Source: Pedobacter sp. BS3
GTDB taxonomy: Bacteria; Bacteroidota; Bacteroidia; Sphingobacteriales; Sphingobacteriaceae
Assembly: GCF_008274585.1 (NCBI RefSeq)
Contig: NZ_VTRT01000005.1
Span: 349,352-413,351, forward strand
Length of the DNA stretch: 64,000 bases
Direction of reading: 5' to 3'
Below the pieces are notes generated by a model. The model searched no databases. It was not told the DNA's origin and worked only from the letters and a program-made list of their open reading frames with translations. Below, piece by piece: positions 43,522-52,812 of the stretch (positions are counted from its first letter, which is position 1; each line of letters begins with the position of its first letter). Made by a program: the position numbers and the translations under genes.

Positions 43522-46242
43522 ATGAAAAAAGCTTCACTATTGATTTTATTCCTGGTACAGGTACTTTTAGTACACGCACAAAAATTAACGGTATCGGCCC
43601 TGACAACAGATTACAATAATAATCCTGTTGGTACAGGAAATGTTAAACCAGCCTTCGCCTGGAAGTTGTCTTCATCCGAACGGAACACCCTGCAAACCGC
43701 TTATGAATTACAGGTGGCAGCTACTATGCCGGACATCAGCAGCGGCAAAAACCTAAGCTGGAACACTGGCCGGGTTAATTCCGGTCAATCTGTACACGTA
43801 TTATACAACGGACCTGAATTGAAATCCCGGCAACGGTATTACTGGCGGGTACGGGTTTGGGATAATCACGGCAACGCATCACCCTGGAGCGGGATAAAAT
43901 ATTGGGAAACCGGCTTATTAAATCCATCCGATTGGTCGGCAAAGTGGATAGAAGCGGCAGAAATAACGAATGGTGCGGTAAGCCCGGCACCGGTATTTTT
44001 CAGGTCATTCAATGTAAGCGCTCCTGTAAAATCAGCACGGTTATATATCACTGCACACGGGCTTTACGAAGCGAAGCTGAACGGTAAAAATATCAGCAAT
44101 CATTTACTGGCCCCGGGCTGGACAAGCTATCACAAACGACTGCAATATCAAACCTATGATGTAACCTCGTTCTTAAAATCGGGTGGAAATGTCGCTGCGG
44201 TAACGTTGGGCGATGGCTGGTACCGCGGATTCCTGGAATGGCAAAGGAAACGTAACTGGTATGGCAAAGAAGCAGGATTGTTATATCAATTGGAAATCAC
44301 TTTTGCAGATGGAAAAAAGCAGGTTATAGTATCCGATGAAGGCTGGAAATCATCTTTTGACGGCCCGATCAAAACATCCGATATCTACATGGGCGAAACA
44401 TTCGATTCCCGTTTAGATAAGCCGGTTACGGCAGCGGTAGCAAAAAACTGGAAAGGCGTACGGGTAGTTCATACTTCGTTAGATAACCTGGTAGCACAGC
44501 AGGGGCCACCGGTAGTCCGGCATGAGCAGTTCAAGGCGTTAAAAGTTATTAAAACGCCGAAAGGCGAAACCGTTATCGATTTTGGTCAAAACCTGGTGGG
44601 CTGGGTGCAGGTAAAAATAAAAGGCCGTGCGGGCGATACCCTGAAAATTAAACATGCCGAAGTGCTGGATAAGGAAGGTAATTTCTATACCGGGAATTTA
44701 CGCACAGCGCAACAGGAAGATAGCTATATCCTGGATGGTACAGACCAGTTCCTGGAACCGCACTTTACCTTTCACGGGTTCAGGTTTATTAAAATTACCG
44801 GTTTACACGGCGAACCCGATAAGGACAATTTTACCGCGGTGGCCATTTACTCGGATATGCAGCCAACCGGTACATTCACCAGCTCAAACAGCCTGGTGAA
44901 CCAGTTGCAGCACAATATCCAGTGGGGACAGAAAGGCAATTTTGTGGATATTCCAACCGATTGTCCGCAACGCGACGAGCGCTTAGGCTGGACCGGCGAT
45001 GCCCAGGTATTTTTCAATACGGCGGCTTATAATATGAATGTGGCGTCGTTTTTTACCAAATGGTTACAGGATGTTAAAGCCGATCAATATGCCAACGGAA
45101 GAGTTCCTGTCGTAATTCCGGCTACGCAAAAGCGGGGCAATGACGGTTCTGCCGGATGGGCCGACGTATCTACCATTATTCCCTGGAATTTTTACACCGT
45201 GTATGGCGATAAGCAACTGCTTGAACATCAGTACTCCAGCATGAAGGCCTGGGTTGAATATGTGCGCAGCATAAGTAAAAATAATCTGTGGAACAGCGGT
45301 GGGCATTACGGCGATTGGTTGTTTTATACCATGGCTGATGATCGTGACGGAAAAGCCGCGATAACCGATAAATACCTTATTGCACAAACATTTTATGCCG
45401 CATCAACACAGAACCTGATCAACGCAGCCAGTGTGTTGGGGAAAAATGATGACGTGGCAACATACACCGCTTTATTAAAAAATATTAAAGATGCATTTAA
45501 CCGCGAATATGTTACGCCGTCGGGTAGGTTAGTGTCCGGTTCACAGACCGCGTACGTGCTGGCGCTGAATTTTGATATGTTACCCGAAAATCTGCGTCAG
45601 CAGGCGGCACAACGATTGGTGGATAACATCAAGACATATAAAAATCATATAACTACCGGTTTTCTTGGAACACCCTACATCTGCCATGTATTAACACGTT
45701 TCGGCTATACCGATGTTGCTTACAAATTGCTATTACAGGAAACTTACCCTTCATGGTTGTACCCCGTAAAAATGGGTGCAACCACCATTTGGGAACGCTG
45801 GGATGGCATTAAAACCGATGGAACGTTCGAGGCCGAAAGTATGAATTCCTTTAATCATTATTCGTATGGCGCAATTGGCGATTGGATGTACAAAGTAATT
45901 ACCGGTATTAATGCCGCAGAACCAGGGTATAAAACCATACGCATTGCCCCTCAGCTGGGAGGTAATTTTACAACAGCAGCAGCCGGACTGGAAACAATGT
46001 ACGGAAAGGTTGCATCAGCCTGGAAAACAGAAGGCAGCAAAATCACGCTCGACATTACTGTTCCGGCCAACACCACGGCGAAGATTGTACTGCCCGGCGC
46101 TGCAAGTGCTGCCGTTACCGAATCGTCAGTGGCAATCAGCAAAGTAAAATCGGTAAAAGATGTAATTAAGAGCGGTAATGATTTAGCGCTTACAGCAGGT
46201 TCAGGAACGTATCATTTTGAATATACTTTATCAGGGAAATAG
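43522..46242 (+). CDS. GH78 alpha-L-rhamnosidase
   Basis: 906 residues from ATG 43522. Upstream in-frame codons overlap the promoter motif at 43412-43459, and only this start gives a signal peptide (MKKASLLILFLVQVLLVHAQ). The N-terminal beta-sandwich modules include LYITAHGLYEAKLNGKNIS and APGWTSYHKRLQYQTYDV. The (alpha/alpha)6 catalytic barrel has the family signature DCPQRDERLGWTGDAQVF with general acid Glu486, and the proposed base Glu758 in TTIWERWDGI. It removes alpha-L-rhamnose with inversion. RhaM follows about 110 bp downstream. Confidence 0.95.
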   Translation: MKKASLLILFLVQVLLVHAQKLTVSALTTDYNNNPVGTGNVKPAFAWKLSSSERNTLQTAYELQVAATMPDISSGKNLSWNTGRVNSGQSVHVLYNGPELKSRQRYYWRVRVWDNHGNASPWSGIKYWETGLLNPSDWSAKWIEAAEITNGAVSPAPVFFRSFNVSAPVKSARLYITAHGLYEAKLNGKNISNHLLAPGWTSYHKRLQYQTYDVTSFLKSGGNVAAVTLGDGWYRGFLEWQRKRNWYGKEAGLLYQLEITFADGKKQVIVSDEGWKSSFDGPIKTSDIYMGETFDSRLDKPVTAAVAKNWKGVRVVHTSLDNLVAQQGPPVVRHEQFKALKVIKTPKGETVIDFGQNLVGWVQVKIKGRAGDTLKIKHAEVLDKEGNFYTGNLRTAQQEDSYILDGTDQFLEPHFTFHGFRFIKITGLHGEPDKDNFTAVAIYSDMQPTGTFTSSNSLVNQLQHNIQWGQKGNFVDIPTDCPQRDERLGWTGDAQVFFNTAAYNMNVASFFTKWLQDVKADQYANGRVPVVIPATQKRGNDGSAGWADVSTIIPWNFYTVYGDKQLLEHQYSSMKAWVEYVRSISKNNLWNSGGHYGDWLFYTMADDRDGKAAITDKYLIAQTFYAASTQNLINAASVLGKNDDVATYTALLKNIKDAFNREYVTPSGRLVSGSQTAYVLALNFDMLPENLRQQAAQRLVDNIKTYKNHITTGFLGTPYICHVLTRFGYTDVAYKLLLQETYPSWLYPVKMGATTIWERWDGIKTDGTFEAESMNSFNHYSYGAIGDWMYKVITGINAAEPGYKTIRIAPQLGGNFTTAAAGLETMYGKVASAWKTEGSKITLDITVPANTTAKIVLPGAASAAVTESSVAISKVKSVKDVIKSGNDLALTAGSGTYHFEYTLSGK

Positions 46243-46263
46243 GATCGATGATGAGTCTTGCAA

Positions 46264-46345
46264 ATCTTTTGACTTTTAAATATGGCGCCAAGGGAGCTTA
46301 GTAGGTTTTTGACTTTTAACTTTTGACTTTTAACTTTTAACTTAT
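46264..46345 (+). repeat. TTTTGACTTTTAAC low-complexity repeat before rhaM
   Basis: Several near-exact head-to-tail copies of CTTTTGACTTTTAA at about 46313-46343 plus one at 46264. The same word fills the gap at 16022-16105. Confidence 0.7.
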
Positions 46346-46350
46346 AAAAA

Positions 46351-46665
46351 GTGTATCGTATAGCGTTTAAAATGCAATTATTTAAAAATTGCGAAGCAGA
46401 ATACCGGAAACGGCATAACGCTTTATGGCCCGAACTGCGGGATTTGTTAAAGGATGCCAGGGTGAGTAATTATTCTATTTTTTTCGATGCAGCTACAGAT
46501 TGCGTATTTGCCGTTTTGCAAGCGGCAGACAAGCAGAAACTGAAAAACTTAAGCACGCATCCGCTGATGCAGAAATGGTGGGATCATCTGGTAGATATTA
46601 TGGAAACCAACCCGGATAATTCGCCCGTACAAGTGCCGCTGACAGAAATTTTTTATCTGGAATAA
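46351..46665 (+). CDS. rhaM: L-rhamnose mutarotase
   Basis: 104 residues, the usual length. GTG start at 46351 (MYRIAFKMQLFKNC). It aligns along its whole length with the RhaM pattern: EYRKRHNALWPEL with the catalytic His, NYSIFFDAAT, LMQKWWDHLVDIM, NPDNSPVQVPLTEIFYL. It converts alpha- and beta-L-rhamnose in the cytoplasm, supplying the anomer for rhamnose isomerase. Its position next to GH78 is strong evidence that this locus handles L-rhamnose. Confidence 0.96.
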   Translation: MYRIAFKMQLFKNCEAEYRKRHNALWPELRDLLKDARVSNYSIFFDAATDCVFAVLQAADKQKLKNLSTHPLMQKWWDHLVDIMETNPDNSPVQVPLTEIFYLE

Positions 46666-46675
46666 ATAGACAGTT

Positions 46676-46757
46676 GCCTGTTATGAGTTACGTGTTACCC
46701 GTAACCAGTACTCATAACCCGTAACACACAACACGTAACCCATAAAACAATCCAACT
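46676..46757 (+). repeat. Palindromic GTTATGAGTTACGTG-type spacer
   Basis: Alternating GTTATGAG, GTTACGTGTTA and their complements (CTCATAAC, AACACGTAAC) form a long imperfect hairpin. A related spacer with ACGTGTTATGAG and CTCATAAC lies at 48246-48324, on the other side of the GH39-like gene. Confidence 0.6.
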
Positions 46758-48236
46758 ATGAATTATCGCAACGTATTCGCAATCATCACCGGATTATCGG
46801 TGTTATTTGCACAGCCTGATCTTCGGGCGCAGGAAAAACCGGTTACCATTAAATGGGATGAGACCAGTATCGTTTCAAAAACTACGCCTACCTTGCAGGT
46901 CGTGGTAAATCCCATGCTGCTGCGGAATTCGCCTATTCATAAAGGTAGTTTCGGGGCGCTTAAGGAGCTGCAGGCAAAATATGTACGTTTTGTGCCCTGG
47001 TTTCCGTATGTAAAAATGGCCGTGGCCGAGTTGAAGCCGCCAACCAAAGATCAAACCTTTTGGGATTTCAGCTATGCCGACCCGCTTGTAGAAGATTTTA
47101 TGAATGCGGCCGGCGATCATAAGCCGGTAATGAATTTCAGCACCATCCCTGTGTGGATGTTTAAAACAAGCAAGCCTGTGGTATACCCGGATGATCCGAA
47201 CGAACCTTTCTGGAAGTATAATCAGGGAACTGAGCTTCGCGACCCGACAGGCAAGGAAGTGGCCGATTATTTTGTGCGCTTATTCAGCTGGTACACCAAA
47301 GGCGGTTTTACCGATGAGCTGGGCAAATTCCATAAATCCAATTATCATTATAAATTCCCCTATTGGGAAGTGCTGAATGAACCCGATCTGGAGCACAGGA
47401 TGTCGCCACAGTTGTACACCAAATTGTATGACGCGATTGTTACGGCGCTGAAAAAGATCTCGCCACAAACCAGATTTGTAGGTATCTCGGTCGCTCACGA
47501 AACCAATCCCGAATGGTTTGAATATTTCTTAAACCCGGCCAACCATAAGCCCGGTGTGCCTTTAGAAGGTATTTCCTATCATTTTTACGGACACCCGGCA
47601 TTTAGCGAGCAACCGCTGGATTACTATCAGTACGGTTTTTTTGATCAGGCAGATGGCTTTTTAGACCGCGTTCGGTATATTGAAAATATCCGTAAACGTT
47701 TGGCCCCGCATACGTTTACCATGATCAATGAAATTGGCAATATTTTAACCAACCACGACCATAAGGGCATTATTCCCAACGAGTACTGGAACCTGTCGGG
47801 CGCTATGTATGCCTACATTTACCTGGAGCTGAATAAATTGGGTATTGATGTCGCTGGCGAATCGCAATTGGTAGGCTATCCCACCCAGTTCCCGGATGTA
47901 AGTATGATGAACTGGAAAAACGGTAAGCCCAATGCCCGTTTCTGGGTGCTGAAAGTGATCAAAGATAATTTCGGCCCCGGCGATAAGCTGGTCAATACCC
48001 GTTCGGCAGCACCCGAAGTATCAGCACAGGCATTTGTTACCAAATCCGGTAAGAAGCTGCTGCTGATCAACAAACGCAATAAAGAGATACAGCTCCAGCT
48101 TCCTGCCGGTTCTGAAGGGGCCGTAGTGCAAACCGTAGATGTATCTACCGGCGAAAACCCTGCTGCAGAAAGTCGTTTAAACGGAAATACCATTACCTTG
48201 AAGCCTTTTGCGGTGAGTGTGGTTAAATTTAAGTAA
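46758..48236 (+). CDS. GH39-like clan GH-A glycoside hydrolase
   Basis: 492 residues. Signal peptide about 1-24 (ending LRAQ). The clan-A acid/base Glu208 sits in YWEVLNEPDLEHRM and the nucleophile Glu325 in TFTMINEIGN, with the barrel between. The C-terminal 90 residues (KLLLINKRNKEIQLQL to FAVSVVKFK) form a beta-sandwich typical of GH39/GH51-like enzymes. Family GH39 includes beta-xylosidases and other retaining enzymes. In this context it probably removes a non-rhamnose sugar exposed after rhamnosidase action. Substrate not assignable from sequence. Confidence 0.82.
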   Translation: MNYRNVFAIITGLSVLFAQPDLRAQEKPVTIKWDETSIVSKTTPTLQVVVNPMLLRNSPIHKGSFGALKELQAKYVRFVPWFPYVKMAVAELKPPTKDQTFWDFSYADPLVEDFMNAAGDHKPVMNFSTIPVWMFKTSKPVVYPDDPNEPFWKYNQGTELRDPTGKEVADYFVRLFSWYTKGGFTDELGKFHKSNYHYKFPYWEVLNEPDLEHRMSPQLYTKLYDAIVTALKKISPQTRFVGISVAHETNPEWFEYFLNPANHKPGVPLEGISYHFYGHPAFSEQPLDYYQYGFFDQADGFLDRVRYIENIRKRLAPHTFTMINEIGNILTNHDHKGIIPNEYWNLSGAMYAYIYLELNKLGIDVAGESQLVGYPTQFPDVSMMNWKNGKPNARFWVLKVIKDNFGPGDKLVNTRSAAPEVSAQAFVTKSGKKLLLINKRNKEIQLQLPAGSEGAVVQTVDVSTGENPAAESRLNGNTITLKPFAVSVVKFK

Positions 48237-48245
48237 GATATTTAG

Positions 48246-48324
48246 TAGTTACGTGTTATGAGTTGTGTGTTCTGAGAGGATACATCATCATGCTCATAAC
48301 CTGTAACCGACAACACATAACAGC
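48246..48324 (+). repeat. Palindromic ACGTGTTATGAG-type spacer
   Basis: Second copy of the hairpin-forming spacer seen at 46676. The left arm TTACGTGTTATGAGTTGTG pairs imperfectly with the right arm around CATGCTCATAACCTGTAAC. Confidence 0.55.
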
Positions 48325-48327
48325 ATA

Positions 48328-51300
48328 ATGGATCGACGAAAATTTATACAGATCAGTTCCGTAACAGCGGCTAACCTGGCATTATTGTCGGCGGCAGGGC
48401 ATGCTGCACTATTTAATCCGGCCGATGAGCCTGTTTCAGCAATTTCGCAGGACGAGTTGTTGAAACATTTTATATCTCCGCCGGATACCAGCAAATCGTC
48501 GTGCTACTGGTGGTGGTTTAACGGACTGGTAGATAAAGAAGGCATAACCCGCGATATGGAAGAGTTCCGGGCCAAAGGAATGGGCGGTGTACTGCTTGTT
48601 AACTCCTCCGGCGGACTGGGCGGAGTTCCGTTTCCGCAAGGCGCAAAATTTCTTTCGGATGAATGGAAAGAGCTGTACCGTCATGCCATGAAGGAAGCAA
48701 AACGGTTAAATATTGAGGTGGGTATTAATTTAAGCTCAGGCTGGTGCATGGGCGGGCCCTGGATCAAACCCGAAAATTCCGGTCGCTGGTATTTGCAATC
48801 GGAGCTTACAGTAAAAGGGCCGCAAAAGTTTTCGGGCAAGCTACCGCTGCCCGGCAGTCATGATGGTTACAACCATGTATTTAATCCTCCCGGTTACAAA
48901 AGTTACCTTGATCTGCCCTTGGCCGAGCTGGATTATCACGATACGGCAGTGGTTGCCATCTTAACGCCCGATAAACCCAGAAATCGAATCAATGGCGAGC
49001 GGCAATACGTGCTGGCCGCTAAGGCGAATCGCAAAGATGCCAGCAACTTTGCCCGGGCTACCGATATTATGGGCCCTACGCTGTTCCCGTGGAAAAATAC
49101 TCCGGGCGATAAGCCGGTGCCCTTATCAAACGTAATTGATCTGACCTCCCGCATGTCGAAAGACGGGCATTTGAACTGGCAGGTTCCGCCGGGTAACTGG
49201 ACGATTATCCGTACCGGCCACCGCATGACGGGTTCGCGGTTAATGATTGCCCAGCCCGAAGCCGATGGCTTATCTGTCGACTGGTTTGATCATAAGGGCG
49301 TTGACCTGCAATTTGATAATCTCGGTAAACTCTTGCTGGACGAAGCAGCCAAAGCAGGCGCTAAGCCGGCGTATTTCTGTGATGACAGCTTTGAAGATGG
49401 TTTTCCGAACTGGACGGCCGGAATCCTGGAAAAATTCAGGAAATACCGGGGATATGATGCTAAACCGTATCTGCCCGTACTTTCGGGATATATAATTGGC
49501 AGCGCCGAAATTTCAGATCGCTTCCTGAACGATTATCGCAAAACGCTGGCCGATTGTATGGCCGATGAACATTATAAGCACTTTGCAGATTTATGTCACA
49601 GGCACGGCATACAGGTACAGAACGAGGCAGCAGGCCCCAGTCGTTCAGGAACCATGTGCATGGACGGATTGAAAAACCTGGGGCGCAGCGATTTCCCGAT
49701 GGGAGAGTTCTGGTTAGGAACCAAACATGACGATCCTTCCACGCTAACCCCTGACCAGCCTTACGGTGTATCGCGGCTGGATGCCGGGCAGAACAAAGTC
49801 ACCAAAATGGTCGCGTCGGCAGCCCATATCTATGGCCGTCAAACAGCATCTGCGGAAGCGTTTACAACCTACAGGCATTGGCTGGATTATCCCGGCTCCT
49901 TAAAACAGGCTTTAGACAGGGCTTATTGCGAAGGGATAAACCGCATTGTTATCCATACGTCAACCGCCACCCGGCCAAAGGACGGTAAGCCGGGCTATGA
50001 GTATGGAGCAGGCACACATTTCAACCCGAATGTTACCTGGTGGGAGAAATCGGGTGCGTTTTTCACCTATGTGGCACGCTGCCAATACCTGCTTCGGGCC
50101 GGCAAATTTGTAGCTGATGTATTATACTATAATGGCGATACAGCGCCTAACCTGGTGACACAAAAACATGCCGATCCGGCGTTGGGCAAAGGTTACGATT
50201 ATGATGTATGTAATGAAGAAGTGCTGCTAACCCGGCTGAATGTAAAGAATGGCCGTATTAGTTTACCCGACGGGATGAGTTACCGGGTACTGGTGCTTCC
50301 GGATACGGAGCGAATGCCGCTTGCTGTGGTTCGTAAAATCGGGCAACTGGCAAAAAGCGGCGCCACGGTTATCGGGCCGGCGCCAAAAACAGATTCCGGA
50401 TTGAAAAATTATCCGCAATGCGATAAAGAAATTAAAACGCTTGCCACCGAAATATGGGGGGATGTTGCCGATAAAAAAGTAACCCGCCGCAGTTATGGTA
50501 AGGGACGTATTGTTAACGGCGAGAGTATTCGCAACGTATTGTTAAGCGATGGCATATCGCCCGATTTTGAATATACCGGCGAAGATATTTGGATCGATTA
50601 CATCCATCGTACAACCGACGAAGCGGAGATCTATTTCCTGACCAACCGGAATAAGCAGTACGTTAAAACCGAATGCCTGTTCCGGGTAAAAGACCGTAAA
50701 CCTGAGCTATGGGATGCCGTTTCCGGGCAGGTAGCTCACCCGGAATTCCGTGTAGCCGGGGGCAAGACAAGCATTCTATTAGAATTTCACGAATTTCAGT
50801 CCCTATTTATCGTGTTTCCAAAGGTTGCCGCTGCGCAAACGGGTAAAGCCTGGCTTTGGCAGGATACCTCGAAGCTTGCAGCCAGGCAGCAAATAGATGG
50901 CTCATGGAATGTAAAGTTTGATCCGGCATGGGGCGGCCCCGAAGCAATTACCTTCAATACCTTACAGGATTGGAGCAAACATCCGGATAAACGGGTTAAA
51001 TATTATTCCGGCAAGGCTGTTTATCACAACACGTTTGATTTAAACCGGAAAAAAACGCAGGATGAATCGTTACTGCTGGATTTAGGTGTGGTTAAAGACA
51101 TTTGCCAGGTATGGTTAAACGGTAAAGACCTGGGGATTGTGTGGACAGCCCCCTGGCGGGTAGACATTTCGGATGTAGTGAAAGAAAAAGGCAATCAGCT
51201 GAAAATTGAGGTGATCAATCTCTGGCCTAACCGCCTGATTGGCGATGCCGCTCTGCCTAAAGAAAAGCGCTTGACCAATACCAATATCGTATTTAAAAAA

Positions 51301-51372
51301 GAAGATAAATTACTACCTTCGGGCTTGCTCGGGCCGGTAACTATACAGGGTTTAGAGTCTGTTAAAAAATGA
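48328..51372 (+). CDS. GH106-type alpha-L-rhamnosidase (4), predicted Tat signal
   Basis: 1014 residues. The N-terminus MDRRKFIQISSVTAANLALL has a twin-arginine motif and hydrophobic stretch, so Tat export is likely, unlike the Sec signals of its relatives. The catalytic region has YWWWFNGLVDKEGITRDMEE, SSGWCMGGPWIKPE, FCDDSFEDGFPNW, MGEFWLGTKHDD and SAEAFTTYRHWLDYP. The discoidin-like insert of the other GH106 proteins is absent. The C-terminal sandwich contains LDLGVVKDICQVWLNGKDLG. It is more distant from the 35503/39134 pair; glycosidase of the GH106 superfamily is safe, exact linkage unknown. Confidence 0.85.
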   Translation: MDRRKFIQISSVTAANLALLSAAGHAALFNPADEPVSAISQDELLKHFISPPDTSKSSCYWWWFNGLVDKEGITRDMEEFRAKGMGGVLLVNSSGGLGGVPFPQGAKFLSDEWKELYRHAMKEAKRLNIEVGINLSSGWCMGGPWIKPENSGRWYLQSELTVKGPQKFSGKLPLPGSHDGYNHVFNPPGYKSYLDLPLAELDYHDTAVVAILTPDKPRNRINGERQYVLAAKANRKDASNFARATDIMGPTLFPWKNTPGDKPVPLSNVIDLTSRMSKDGHLNWQVPPGNWTIIRTGHRMTGSRLMIAQPEADGLSVDWFDHKGVDLQFDNLGKLLLDEAAKAGAKPAYFCDDSFEDGFPNWTAGILEKFRKYRGYDAKPYLPVLSGYIIGSAEISDRFLNDYRKTLADCMADEHYKHFADLCHRHGIQVQNEAAGPSRSGTMCMDGLKNLGRSDFPMGEFWLGTKHDDPSTLTPDQPYGVSRLDAGQNKVTKMVASAAHIYGRQTASAEAFTTYRHWLDYPGSLKQALDRAYCEGINRIVIHTSTATRPKDGKPGYEYGAGTHFNPNVTWWEKSGAFFTYVARCQYLLRAGKFVADVLYYNGDTAPNLVTQKHADPALGKGYDYDVCNEEVLLTRLNVKNGRISLPDGMSYRVLVLPDTERMPLAVVRKIGQLAKSGATVIGPAPKTDSGLKNYPQCDKEIKTLATEIWGDVADKKVTRRSYGKGRIVNGESIRNVLLSDGISPDFEYTGEDIWIDYIHRTTDEAEIYFLTNRNKQYVKTECLFRVKDRKPELWDAVSGQVAHPEFRVAGGKTSILLEFHEFQSLFIVFPKVAAAQTGKAWLWQDTSKLAARQQIDGSWNVKFDPAWGGPEAITFNTLQDWSKHPDKRVKYYSGKAVYHNTFDLNRKKTQDESLLLDLGVVKDICQVWLNGKDLGIVWTAPWRVDISDVVKEKGNQLKIEVINLWPNRLIGDAALPKEKRLTNTNIVFKKEDKLLPSGLLGPVTIQGLESVKK

Positions 51373-51393
51373 AAATTTAAGTTGTACTGAAGG

Positions 51394-51447
51394 GTTGGTG
51401 GGGACACCAGCAGCGGCAGGAAGCCCTGGACGGTGTCTTCACCGTCC
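51394..51447. mobile_element. Partial MITE-like copy
   Basis: GGTTGGTGGGGACACCAGCA and the hairpin core GGACGGTG/CACCGTCC (51428-51447) match the left-centre part of the element at 14002-14133. The right terminal repeat is no longer recognisable. Confidence 0.6.
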
Positions 51448-51555
51448 ATTAATTAAGCCTGTGAAATCTTTATATGAAAATAATAAGGGTTGTACCCAGT
51501 TATATTGATAAATTGTAAGTATTTAAGAAAATGAGCTTATTAATATTAAAAAAAA

Positions 51556-51586
51556 CCCTCTCCCTGGTAGAGGGATTTAGGGAGAA
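51556..51586. repeat. Short CCCTCTCCCT-type palindromic repeat
   Basis: CCCTCT at 51556-51561 pairs with AGAGGG at 51569-51574, followed by ATTTAGGGAG. It resembles a short dispersed repeat type; the longer ORF start at 51531 would translate through it. Confidence 0.45.
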
Positions 51587-51590
51587 ACTA

Positions 51591-52685
51591 ATGAACTTCA
51601 ACAAATCCGTTATGCTGGGTAAATGGACAGTAACCGTTTGCCTGTTATTGATATCCTTTGGCTGTAAAACCAAATCGTACACTACCACTTCAACGTATGG
51701 CGTATCGCCCGGCGATGAATATTTTTCCATTGCGGTATTGCCGGACACGCAGTACTACACCGCTACCAAACATGGCGGAACCATGGAAATGTTCGAGCAG
51801 CAGATACAATGGATACGTGATAACCGGAAAGCGCAAAATATAGCTTATGTTATTCATTTGGGCGATATTTCTGACCACGGCGAGGCCAAACCGCAGGAAT
51901 GGGTGAATGCCAGTAGCGTATTATATAAGCTGGAGAAAGATAATATCCCGTACGGTTTAGCTGTAGGCAATCACGATGAAACGCCTAACAGCAAGCCTGC
52001 CAACGGCAGCCCTAATACCAGCTATACAAAATATTTCGGCAAAAGCCATTTTAAAGATAAGCCCTGGTATGGCGGGGCTATGGGTAATAACGACAACAGC
52101 GATAATCATTTTGACCTGTTCTCTGCCAATGGCGATAACTACATTGCCGTTTATTTCGCATACAATGATCCGGCAAAGAAAGATACTTACAATGCCACTT
52201 ATGAAAAGCAGGTTATGCACTGGGCCGATAGTATCTTAACGGTATATGACAGTCGCAAAGCCATATTGGTAACGCATGGTTTATTAAAGCGGCCTAAAGG
52301 TTCAACAAGCAATATTAAGCCGGGCGAAGGAGATAACAGTGTTCCTTCCGAGTTTACGGCACAAGGCAAGGTGATCTATAATATGGCTAAATATCACAAT
52401 AATGTTTTCCTGATGCTGGGAGGTCATATTTCCGGCGAAGGCTTTAGAAGAGATGATTACAACGGGCATGTGATAAAATCCTATTTAACAGATTATCAGT
52501 CGCGGCAAAACCCGCCTTACAGCGGCGAAAAAGACCGTAACGGTGGTAACGGAACCATGCGGCTGATGAAGATCAATAAAACCAAACAAACTTTAAGCGT
52601 AACCACATTTATCCCGCGAGCCAACGGCATGGTCATAAAAGAAGAAGACGGGGACAGCCAGTTTACCGAGCCGTTGTTTAAGTAA
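51591..52685 (+). CDS. Calcineurin-like metallophosphoesterase lipoprotein
   Basis: 364 residues from ATG 51591, which gives a lipoprotein signal (lipobox LISFGC); the start at 51531 would read through a dispersed repeat. Metallophosphoesterase motifs appear in order: AVLPDTQYY, IHLGDISDHG, VGNHDETPN, ILVTHG and GGHISGEG. It is a membrane-anchored phosphatase or phosphodiesterase acting in the periplasm or on the surface. It follows the rhamnose PUL and ends at a strong terminator. With the GDPD at 34602 it is the second phosphoester hydrolase of the locus; its substrate is unknown. Confidence 0.9.
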   Translation: MNFNKSVMLGKWTVTVCLLLISFGCKTKSYTTTSTYGVSPGDEYFSIAVLPDTQYYTATKHGGTMEMFEQQIQWIRDNRKAQNIAYVIHLGDISDHGEAKPQEWVNASSVLYKLEKDNIPYGLAVGNHDETPNSKPANGSPNTSYTKYFGKSHFKDKPWYGGAMGNNDNSDNHFDLFSANGDNYIAVYFAYNDPAKKDTYNATYEKQVMHWADSILTVYDSRKAILVTHGLLKRPKGSTSNIKPGEGDNSVPSEFTAQGKVIYNMAKYHNNVFLMLGGHISGEGFRRDDYNGHVIKSYLTDYQSRQNPPYSGEKDRNGGNGTMRLMKINKTKQTLSVTTFIPRANGMVIKEEDGDSQFTEPLFK

Positions 52686-52707
52686 TGAAGATTTTTGCCA
52701 AAAGTAC

Positions 52708-52748
52708 AAAAGGCCTTGATTTATGCTACAGTAAATCAGGGCCTTTTT
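52708..52748 (+). terminator. Strong intrinsic terminator
   Basis: A 16-bp stem, AAAAGGCCTTGATTTA (52708-52723) and TAAATCAGGGCCTTTT (52732-52747), with one G-T pair and an 8-nt loop; the 3' arm runs into the T tract. It separates the phosphoesterase from the ECF sigma operon. Confidence 0.92.
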
Positions 52749-52764
52749 GATTCGTTTAGCCTAA

Positions 52765-52812
52765 GCAGGACAGCACAGGATAGCTAAGCCATTTTTTGTA
52801 CCTACATTGGTC
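52765..52812 (+). promoter_or_regulatory. Diverged shared motif D plus -7 element, ECF sigma promoter
   Basis: GCAGGACAGCACAGGATA begins at 52765 and matches motif B at 16 of 22 positions over the full length. TACATTGG begins at 52803, the same 38-bp offset as at 18075, 23033 and 43412, and AAACCAAT follows at 52814 as in motifs A and C. Confidence 0.5.
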
